Under the pieces are notes generated by a model that made no database searches, had not been told where the DNA came from, and saw only the letters and a list, made by a program, of their open reading frames with translations. Below are positions 1-5,215 of a stretch of DNA of 5,215 nucleotides, one piece after another. A program made the translations under genes and the position numbers. Numbering within the stretch: position 1 is the first letter of the stretch; each line of letters begins with the position of its first letter. The DNA is from Chitinophagaceae bacterium UBA2467 (GTDB lineage: Bacteria > Bacteroidota > Bacteroidia > Chitinophagales > Chitinophagaceae). The DNA lies in NCBI GenBank assembly GCA_002342205.1, contig DDPN01000107.1, positions 24,566-29,780 on the forward strand, in the 5' to 3' direction.

Positions 1-174
1 AAAACTCCAGGGCAAAACAATGATGCCCGTCCAAAATGCTATTTGGCTATCGGAGTAGCCTAAACTTTTATAAAGGAGTGTGGCCACTGTTCCTCCTAAT
101 ACAAGATTGGGAAGTCCCATGGCAAACCAGGTTGTAGGGATCCAGCTAAGTGGATGTCGGCGGGTTGATGACAA
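1..174 (-). CDS. AmpG-like MFS transporter, N-terminal 58 codons only (cut by left edge)
   Basis: The minus strand reads open from base 174 to the window edge. It gives a short basic N-terminus (STRRHPLSW) and then a hydrophobic first membrane segment, about residues 11-34, beginning WIPTTWFAMGLPN. A loop with YKSLGYSDSQIAFWTG and the start of a second segment ending in LPW (residues 54-56) follow. The pattern W-I-P...A-x-G-L-P, then YK-x-L-G-x-S...IA, then LPW is what I recall from the N-terminus of Bacteroidota MFS permeases related to AmpG, the muropeptide importer of the inner membrane. The family call rests on 58 residues, so the substrate is open. I place the start at TTG (172-174). The first in-frame ATG (118-120) would remove about half of the first membrane helix, and an in-frame TAA lies at 193-195 with no ATG in between. 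ATT at 187-189 is another possible start. The gene is divergent from the glycosidase operon, which suggests that it imports the products of those enzymes. Confidence 0.72.
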   Translation of the reverse strand, partial: MSSTRRHPLSWIPTTWFAMGLPNLVLGGTVATLLYKSLGYSDSQIAFWTGIIVLPWSF

Positions 175-207
175 GCAGTTGGATTTAATAAATTATTTTA
201 GAAACGT

Positions 208-241
208 TTTGTGAATTTATAATAATATTTAAATAGATTAG
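208..241 (+). promoter_or_regulatory. Candidate Bacteroidota-type promoter for the glycosidase operon
   Basis: The 89-base spacer between the divergent genes (175-263) is very AT-rich. On the plus strand it contains TTTG at 208-211 and, 22 bases later, TAGATTAG at 234-241. The known Bacteroidota housekeeping promoter is a -33 TTTG (or TTG) and a -7 TAnnTTTG about 17-23 bases apart. The -7 box here has one mismatch. Transcription would begin only about 15 bases before the ATG at 264, so the leader would be very short. I saw no equally good match on the minus strand for the transporter and no clear operator palindrome beyond short AT-rich ones such as AAACGTTT at 202-209. The match is weak in such AT-rich DNA. 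Confidence 0.3.
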
Positions 242-263
242 CGAATCATTTTCAAAAAATTTC

Positions 264-1412
264 ATGCGACTACTTGCCTTGCTGATCGGATTCGCAGCCG
301 TTATTTCTATCTCCTGTAAAAAGAAAACATCAGGAGGTGGCGGCGGAACTCCCACTCCCACCCCCACTCCAGCTTGGGATGTAAATGCAATAAGAGGAGC
401 TTGGATTACTACTACCGCTAGTACCGCCCTTGACAGTAGAGATAATATCCGACAAATGGTAGCCAATTGCAAAGCAGCAGGGATTAACCATTTATTTGTT
501 GTGGTATACAATAATGCTCGTACTACTTATCCGAGCAATGTAATGAACAATCTGATTGGGAAACCAATTTTAGAACGATTTGCCGGAAGAGACCCTTTAC
601 AAGAATGTGTTGAAGAAGGTCATGCTGCAGGACTTAAAGTGCATGCCTGGTTTGAATATGGATTCTCATCATCCTATAGTGCAAGCGGAGGCGCCATTGT
701 CAATGCAAAACCTAATTGGGCAGCGAGAGATCTTGCTGGCAATCTGGTTGTAAAAAATGGATTTGACTGGTTAAATGGACTTCATCCTGAGGTGCAACAG
801 TTTTTAATTGATCTATTTAAAGAAGTAGTAAGCAATTATGCAATTGATGGAGTGCAGGGAGACGATCGTTTGCCTGCAATGCCCAGTACAGGAGGTTATG
901 ATACATACACCGTCAATTTATATAAGAATGAGAATGGTGGCAATACACCTCCAACCACTGCGACAGATGCAAATTGGTTACGCTGGAGAGCTGATAAACT
1001 TAATCTATTTGTCAAAAGGCTTCGTTCCGAAGTAAAAACAATCAAGCCAACTGTTTTATTTACTATTTCGCCAAGCCCCTATCCTTTTGGATATACCGAG
1101 TACTTACAAGACTGGCCAACTTGGGTTGATAGTTCTTGGGTAGATGCCGTTCTTCCACAGTGTTATAGATATGATATCAATGCCTACACAGCAGTACTAC
1201 AACAACAAAAATCATATTATCGCAACCCATCAGTACCTCTTTACCCTGGCGTATTAATCAAATCGGGCACTTATACTGCAAGTACTGGTTTTTTGAGTCA
1301 AATGATTCAGGCAAACAGAAACAATGGCTTTAAGGGAGAATCATTCTTTTTTTATGAAGGAATAAAAGAAGTTCCTTCCTGGTTCAGCGGACAGTATCCA
1401 TTTATAAAATAA
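264..1412 (+). CDS. Exported lipoprotein with GHL10/DUF187 family-10-like glycosyl hydrolase domain
   Basis: This 382-residue protein starts with a lipoprotein signal (MRLLALLIGFAAVISIS, then Cys18), so it should be lipid-anchored in the cell envelope after processing by signal peptidase II. Three lysines follow the Cys, then a flexible linker of five Gly (24-28) and four Thr-Pro pairs (29-36). The catalytic-type TIM-barrel domain runs from about R44 (RGAWITTT) to the end. Family signatures are DPLQECVEEGHAAGLKVHAW (ending at W129), a loop with HPEVQQF, IDGVQGDDR (D200, D201), SPSPYPFGYTEYLQDWPTW (269-287) and QCYRYD (299-304). These match the GHL10 (DUF187) family. E. coli YddW/DigH, which cleaves denuded peptidoglycan glycan strands, belongs to this family, but many members, including cyanobacterial ones of this subtype, have no known substrate. 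Acidic residues at E131 and D200/D201 are candidates for the active site (inference). The ATG at 264 is chosen because it gives the signal peptide directly. It is the first gene of the operon and ends six bases before the GH92 start. Confidence 0.9.
   Translation: MRLLALLIGFAAVISISCKKKTSGGGGGTPTPTPTPAWDVNAIRGAWITTTASTALDSRDNIRQMVANCKAAGINHLFVVVYNNARTTYPSNVMNNLIGKPILERFAGRDPLQECVEEGHAAGLKVHAWFEYGFSSSYSASGGAIVNAKPNWAARDLAGNLVVKNGFDWLNGLHPEVQQFLIDLFKEVVSNYAIDGVQGDDRLPAMPSTGGYDTYTVNLYKNENGGNTPPTTATDANWLRWRADKLNLFVKRLRSEVKTIKPTVLFTISPSPYPFGYTEYLQDWPTWVDSSWVDAVLPQCYRYDINAYTAVLQQQKSYYRNPSVPLYPGVLIKSGTYTASTGFLSQMIQANRNNGFKGESFFFYEGIKEVPSWFSGQYPFIK
348..371 (+). repeat. Imperfect ACTCCC hexamer repeat coding for a Thr-Pro linker
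   Basis: Four units of the form AC(T/C)CC(C/A) encode (Thr-Pro)4 at residues 29-36 of the lipoprotein, directly after a GGN run coding for five glycines (333-347). The hexamer keeps the reading frame, so gain or loss of a unit by slippage would only change linker length. The stretch separates the lipidated Cys18 from the folded domain that begins near R44. Confidence 0.75.
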
Positions 1413-1418
1413 GATTGC

Positions 1419-3575
1419 ATGTTAATTCGCATCCTAGTGGTAGCAAGTTTTTTTCTTTCTACCCTTTTGTCAGCTCAACAATACACCCGTTTTGTAGACC
1501 CCTTTTTAGGTACGGGCGGACATGGACATGTATACCCTGGTGCTACTGTTCCATTTGGAATGGTGCAACTTAGTCCAGATAATGGCATTGAGGGCTGGGA
1601 CTGGTGTAGTGGATATCATTACAGTAGTAACACAATTGCAGGATTTAGCCATACACACTTAAGTGGTACTGGAATTGGAGATTGGTGTGACATTTCTGTA
1701 CTCCCCTTAACAGATACAACTCAAATACGATCAAAAAAAACATTGATCCCTTTTAGTCATCAAAACGAAAAAGCTAAACCAGGATATTACCAAGTCAAAA
1801 TGGGAAACGGCGTGCTGGCTGAGTTAACAGCCACTGACCGCATCGGCTATCACCGCTATACATTTCCTGATAAAAAAGGTTGGATCCAGTTTGACATGGG
1901 CTTTGCAATCAATTGGGACCAACCAACTGCAGGATTACTTCACTTGGTTGACTCTGTGACACTGGTCGGTTATCGCTATAGTACAGGTTGGGCAAAGGGC
2001 CAAAAAGTTTATTTCGCTGCCCGGTTCAATAAACCTGTCCATGAACTACTGTTTATTAATGACTCAACACACACCACAAATAGAGCAGAAGGCAAGAATG
2101 TAAGAGTCCTTCTTAATTTCAATTCAACACAAACAATTGAATGCGCAGTGGCACTGAGTAGCGTTAGCACAGAAAAAGCTCTAAATGAAATTAAGCAACA
2201 AGTAGTCGCCAGTTTCGAACAAATTGCAAAAAGAGCAGAAAATAGATGGGAATCGGAGTTGCAGAAAATCAAAATTGACACCTCCAATAAAGCACAAGCA
2301 ACTCGTTTTTATACTGCTCTATACAGAACATGCTTAGCCCCAGTCATTAGTAGTGATGCAGATGGAGAGTATAAAACCTATGACAATAAAATTCGTCGTT
2401 TTACCAATGGAGTAAATAAGTACACCATTTTCTCTCAATGGGATGTATTTAGAGCATTAAATCCGTTGTTCACAATAACACAAGCCGAACGATACCGTGA
2501 TTTACTCAATAGCTTATTGGCGTTTTACGAAGACAATGGACTTCTACCAGTTTGGGATATCAGTACTTGGGAGGCCAATACGATGACTGGCTATCACAGC
2601 GTACCCATTTTGGCAGATGCGATTTTGAAAGGCATTAAAGGATTTGATATCTACCGCGCGTATGAAGCCATGAAAAAAAGCGCAAATCAAAAACAAAGAG
2701 GCACACCCGACTATATTAAATACGGTTATCTCCCACAGGATAAACATGGATGGAGTGTGACTATCACATTAGAATACGCGTTTGATGATTGGTGCATTGC
2801 ACAAGTAGCAAAAAAGTTAGGCCGACTAGAAGACTATGAGGTCTTCAGCAAGCGTGCATTATCCTATAAAAATTTATTTGACCCAACATCTGGTTTTTTT
2901 AGAGCACGTAACAGTGATGGAAAATTTAAAGAGCCGTTTGATCCTTTGCTTAGTGAACATGGTTTTGAGGGACAGTACATTGAGGGAACCGCATGGCAAC
3001 ACAGCTTTTTTGTGCCCCATGACGTAGAGGGATTTGCAGCGTTGCATGGTGGAAAAGAGAAATTAATTCAAAAATTAGACCAATTATTTACCGCTCCCTC
3101 TGAATTACACGGAGAAGATGTTTCCATAGATGTAACGGGTTTGATTGGACAATACGCACACGGGAATGAACCAAGCCATCATATCATCTACCTATACACA
3201 CAATTGGGAAGACCCGATAAAGCCGCATATTGGATCAAGGTAGTTGCTGATAGCATGTATAAAAATGGACCGGATGGACTTACCGGCAATGACGATTGCG
3301 GGCAGATGAGCGCTTGGTACATTTGGACTTCACTGGGTATGTATCCGCTAAATCCAGCATCCGGCGAATATATTTTTGGCATGCCCCTAATTTCAGAGGC
3401 TACGTTGGAATTACCTCAACACAAAAAATTACATATCACAGTAAAAAAAGTCAAGGGCAACAATCAAAAAGGAATTGCAGCTATTCACTTAAATGGAAAA
3501 GAAATTCCAATTCGCTCTATAACCCACTCACAACTTTTAAACGGCGGACAGCTTATTTACAGCATTTATGAGTAA
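1419..3575 (+). CDS. Secreted GH92 family alpha-mannosidase
   Basis: This complete 718-residue protein is within the usual 700-780 residue size of the family. It has a signal peptide (hydrophobic residues 5-17, likely cut after LLSA at A19 before QQ), so it acts in the periplasm or outside the cell. The N-terminal beta-sandwich domain carries the GH92 hallmarks VDPFLGTGGHGH (26-37), YPGATVPFGMVQLSPD (39-54) and GFSHTHLSGTG (75-85). The (alpha/alpha)6 catalytic part carries EGTAWQHSFFVPHDVEG (522-538), HGNEPSHH (581-588) and GNDDCGQMSAWY (623-634), followed by the typical YPLNPASGEYIFG. GH92 enzymes are calcium-dependent, inverting exo-alpha-mannosidases. The family's catalytic acid is a Glu (E522 is the best candidate) and the base lies in the GNDD acidic cluster. 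Linkage preference (1,2, 1,3, 1,4, 1,6 or mannose-1-phosphate) cannot be read safely from the sequence. No frameshift or missing signature motif was seen. It lies six bases after the GHL10 gene with no clear ribosome binding site, as is normal in Bacteroidota, and overlaps the next gene by eight bases. Confidence 0.96.
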   Translation: MLIRILVVASFFLSTLLSAQQYTRFVDPFLGTGGHGHVYPGATVPFGMVQLSPDNGIEGWDWCSGYHYSSNTIAGFSHTHLSGTGIGDWCDISVLPLTDTTQIRSKKTLIPFSHQNEKAKPGYYQVKMGNGVLAELTATDRIGYHRYTFPDKKGWIQFDMGFAINWDQPTAGLLHLVDSVTLVGYRYSTGWAKGQKVYFAARFNKPVHELLFINDSTHTTNRAEGKNVRVLLNFNSTQTIECAVALSSVSTEKALNEIKQQVVASFEQIAKRAENRWESELQKIKIDTSNKAQATRFYTALYRTCLAPVISSDADGEYKTYDNKIRRFTNGVNKYTIFSQWDVFRALNPLFTITQAERYRDLLNSLLAFYEDNGLLPVWDISTWEANTMTGYHSVPILADAILKGIKGFDIYRAYEAMKKSANQKQRGTPDYIKYGYLPQDKHGWSVTITLEYAFDDWCIAQVAKKLGRLEDYEVFSKRALSYKNLFDPTSGFFRARNSDGKFKEPFDPLLSEHGFEGQYIEGTAWQHSFFVPHDVEGFAALHGGKEKLIQKLDQLFTAPSELHGEDVSIDVTGLIGQYAHGNEPSHHIIYLYTQLGRPDKAAYWIKVVADSMYKNGPDGLTGNDDCGQMSAWYIWTSLGMYPLNPASGEYIFGMPLISEATLELPQHKKLHITVKKVKGNNQKGIAAIHLNGKEIPIRSITHSQLLNGGQLIYSIYE
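3568..3575 (+). promoter_or_regulatory. Eight-base stop/start overlap between GH92 and GH20-like genes
   Basis: The sequence ATGAGTAA holds the start codon of the downstream gene (3568-3570) and the TAA of the GH92 gene (3573-3575) in different frames. The overlap implies one transcript and probably translational coupling. A purine-rich GGCGGA lies about 20 bases upstream of the ATG, too far for a standard Shine-Dalgarno site. The start is supported by the signal peptide that follows it directly. Confidence 0.7.
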
Positions 3576-5215
3576 ACGTTATGTGTTTCTTGCCATCATT
3601 AGTTTGATTATTGAAGTCCAAACTGGTTTCTCCCAAGAATTAAAAGGATCACTGATCCCTAAAAAAGGATTGTGGCTAAGCAGCGGCAGCCTTCAATGGG
3701 GCATGGGTTCTGAGATCAATTTTTTGGATGCAGACCGAAAGCATCACGAATATTACTTTACCTGGTGGGAACAAGACGCTGACACGACCGATACGAGCAA
3801 AGACATTTTACTAATTGGCAGTAAGAATACAGCAGTAGACGGATCACTTTCTCTATACAAATCCAAGAAAAAAATTACATTAAATCTAAATACCACCTGG
3901 AATAAATCAAATGAAGGAGTTTGCGATATTTTATATTTAAAAATATGGTTGCCCTTTTTTAAGGAAGCAAACTGGTTTGATAAAAATGGGAATGAAATAA
4001 AGCAATCACTGGATAATTTTGAAGATTCGGTGATCATAGCTAAAACCCCATTTGGCAATTTTAAATTTATTGCTGCGACACCATACAGAGTTCGCAAAGA
4101 CGAACATCCTTTTTTAAAAGAAAATGATTACACATCCCGATCACAATACCTCTATTTTGAAGAAAGAAATATTCCGATTAAAAAAGGCGAACAGCTCCAT
4201 AGAACATTTTGGATTGAACAAATCAGAGAAGCCAACCAACCTGTATCAAAGAAAATTGATACAATCATCTCCAGAGAACTGGTAAGAGAAGACAATGCTT
4301 GGCAACCAATTAACGGAAAGCTAGAGCTACTCCCCCATCCCACCAGCTGGAAAAAAGTAGATCAAGCCATGACTATATCTACTACCAAGGAAAAGCCAAC
4401 TGACTCACTTCAACTATTTTTTAATGAAACCGTAAAAAAATACTGGAAACAAGAGGCCTTTTTTAATCCATCAATCAGCGCAAAAGAAGATACTAGTTTG
4501 CCAAGTGAAGGATATCATTTACTAATTAATCAATCAATTAAAATAAGTTATGGAAGCCCTGTCGCTCTTCAGTATGCAATGGAAACAGTAGGGCAGCTAA
4601 CCTATCAAAAAAATGGAACACTCCTCTTGCCCTATACGGAGATAAACGACGCTCCTAAAATTAACTGGAGAGGCATTCATATGTTTACGGGGCCCACTAG
4701 CTGGATGCTCCATAAAAGAATGTTTGAAAACGTCTTACTCCCTTTAAAGATCAATAAAGCAGTGATACAATGTGAGCAGTCAAAATGGAATAGTTTTCCA
4801 TCGGTTCACAACTCAATCAGTATAGGCCTTTCTGATTTAAAAGAAGAATTCACATTTTTACGAAATAAGAATGTCGAACCTATCCCACTTATACAAAGCC
4901 TGGGGCATATGGAATGGTTTTTCAAGCCCCTAGAAAACAGAAAGCTGGCCACCAACCCCGCCTATCCTTATACATTAAATGTTTTTAATCCTGCTGCAAC
5001 AAAGTCGATCAAAAAAATATGGGATGAAGCTATTGAATTGTTAGAACCAAAAACAATCCATGTGGGATTTGATGAAATTGGAATGATCGGATTTAATTGG
5101 CCCCGTGAAAAAGAAATTGAATTGTTTAAAAAGCAGATCAATTGGTTGAGCAACTACACTAAAAAAAGAAATCTTTCGTTGATGATTTGGGGCGATATGG
5201 GACTGGCTCCCGGCG
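3568..5215 (+). CDS. GH20-type beta-N-acetylhexosaminidase-like secreted enzyme, N-terminal 549 codons (cut by right edge)
   Basis: The frame stays open from the ATG to the window end. A signal peptide (MSKRYVFLAIISLII..., likely cut after GFS at S22 before QE) indicates export. One Glu (E16) sits in its hydrophobic core. Residues 24 to about 235 are rich in aromatic and charged residues and match no domain I recognise. Residues about 252-362 look like the GH20b accessory fold: LELLPHPTSWKK, then EGYHLLIN (314-321), and SPVALQYAMETVGQL, the usual slot for substrate-independent helix packing. The catalytic barrel starts at NWRGIHMF (366-373), where R368 matches the family's sugar-binding Arg. 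LIQSLGHMEW (H447) follows, then HVGFDE (498-503), the H-x-G-x-D-E motif with the Asp-Glu pair of substrate-assisted catalysis (D502, E503), then MIWGDM (W541). GH20 enzymes release terminal beta-GlcNAc or GalNAc. The usual HWHLTDD strand is replaced by NKAVIQCEQ (396-404), and the spacing resembles the GcnA-like subgroup (from memory). The C-terminus, with later catalytic Tyr and Trp residues, is outside the window. Confidence 0.85.
   Translation, partial: MSKRYVFLAIISLIIEVQTGFSQELKGSLIPKKGLWLSSGSLQWGMGSEINFLDADRKHHEYYFTWWEQDADTTDTSKDILLIGSKNTAVDGSLSLYKSKKKITLNLNTTWNKSNEGVCDILYLKIWLPFFKEANWFDKNGNEIKQSLDNFEDSVIIAKTPFGNFKFIAATPYRVRKDEHPFLKENDYTSRSQYLYFEERNIPIKKGEQLHRTFWIEQIREANQPVSKKIDTIISRELVREDNAWQPINGKLELLPHPTSWKKVDQAMTISTTKEKPTDSLQLFFNETVKKYWKQEAFFNPSISAKEDTSLPSEGYHLLINQSIKISYGSPVALQYAMETVGQLTYQKNGTLLLPYTEINDAPKINWRGIHMFTGPTSWMLHKRMFENVLLPLKINKAVIQCEQSKWNSFPSVHNSISIGLSDLKEEFTFLRNKNVEPIPLIQSLGHMEWFFKPLENRKLATNPAYPYTLNVFNPAATKSIKKIWDEAIELLEPKTIHVGFDEIGMIGFNWPREKEIELFKKQINWLSNYTKKRNLSLMIWGDMGLAPG

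Noticed and set aside
118..120. ATG as start codon of the minus-strand transporter
   Set aside because: It would delete WIPTTWFA and half of the first membrane helix, whereas the frame upstream continues with a typical basic N-terminus back to TTG at 172-174.
202..234. Short palindromes AAACGTTT and ATTTAAAT as possible operators
   Set aside because: Palindromes of eight bases are expected by chance in such AT-rich DNA, and no second copy or longer dyad supports a regulator site.
185..511. Minus-strand open frame of 108 codons across the spacer and the start of the GHL10 gene
   Set aside because: It is antisense to a well-supported lipoprotein gene. Its Gly-Val and Pro runs are just the reverse reading of the Gly and Thr-Pro linker repeat, and its tail is AT-rich noncoding spacer.
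1731..1741. Run of eight adenines in the GH92 gene as a possible slippage or phase-variation site
   Set aside because: The frame is intact on both sides with GH92 motifs, and runs of this length are common in AT-rich genomes. There is no evidence of variation.
2009..2287. Minus-strand open frame of 92 codons within the GH92 gene
   Set aside because: It is antisense to a confident GH92 coding region and is a by-product of its codon use.
3296..3571. Plus-strand open frame of 91 codons near the 3' end of the GH92 gene
   Set aside because: It is an out-of-frame reading across the conserved GNDDCGQMSAWY region of GH92, and the GH92 frame continues intact to its stop.
3753..4097. Minus-strand open frame of 114 codons
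   Set aside because: It lies wholly antisense within the GH20-like gene, has no recognisable protein features, and the plus frame shows a signal peptide and family motifs.

Overview
The window most likely comes from the chromosome of a Bacteroidota bacterium, plausibly in or near the Chitinophagaceae. It is AT-rich, its genes lack clear Shine-Dalgarno sequences, one product is a Cys-Lys-Lys-Lys lipoprotein, and it carries a GH92 gene, a family abundant in that phylum. The taxonomic placement is an inference from style and gene content, not from a marker gene.

Layout: bases 1-174 hold the first 58 codons of a minus-strand membrane transporter of the AmpG-like major facilitator type, cut by the left edge. 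An 89-base AT-rich spacer separates it from three tightly packed plus-strand genes. These are an exported lipoprotein with a GHL10/DUF187 (family-10-like glycosyl hydrolase) domain (264-1412), a secreted GH92 alpha-mannosidase (1419-3575), and a GH20-type beta-N-acetylhexosaminidase-like enzyme (3568-5215, cut by the right edge). The gaps are +6 and -8 bases, so the three are almost certainly one operon. The two partial genes at the edges have no stop or no ATG inside the window and are easy to miss.

Working model (inference): the three exported enzymes trim a glycoconjugate outside the cytoplasmic membrane. GH92 removes alpha-linked mannose, the GH20-like enzyme removes terminal N-acetylhexosamine, and the GHL10 lipoprotein acts on an unknown, possibly amino-sugar-containing, glycan. 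The divergent transporter would import small sugar products such as amino sugars or muropeptide fragments. High-mannose or complex N-glycans, or peptidoglycan-derived material, would both fit. No SusC/SusD pair, regulator, sugar kinase or deaminase lies inside the window, so the substrate cannot be fixed from here.

The individual families are known. The least ordinary items are the divergent GH20-like protein, which has an unassigned N-terminal region of about 200 residues and lacks the usual His-Trp-His-Leu strand, and the combination of families in one locus. I found no RNA genes, CRISPR arrays, insertion sequences or rho-independent terminators.
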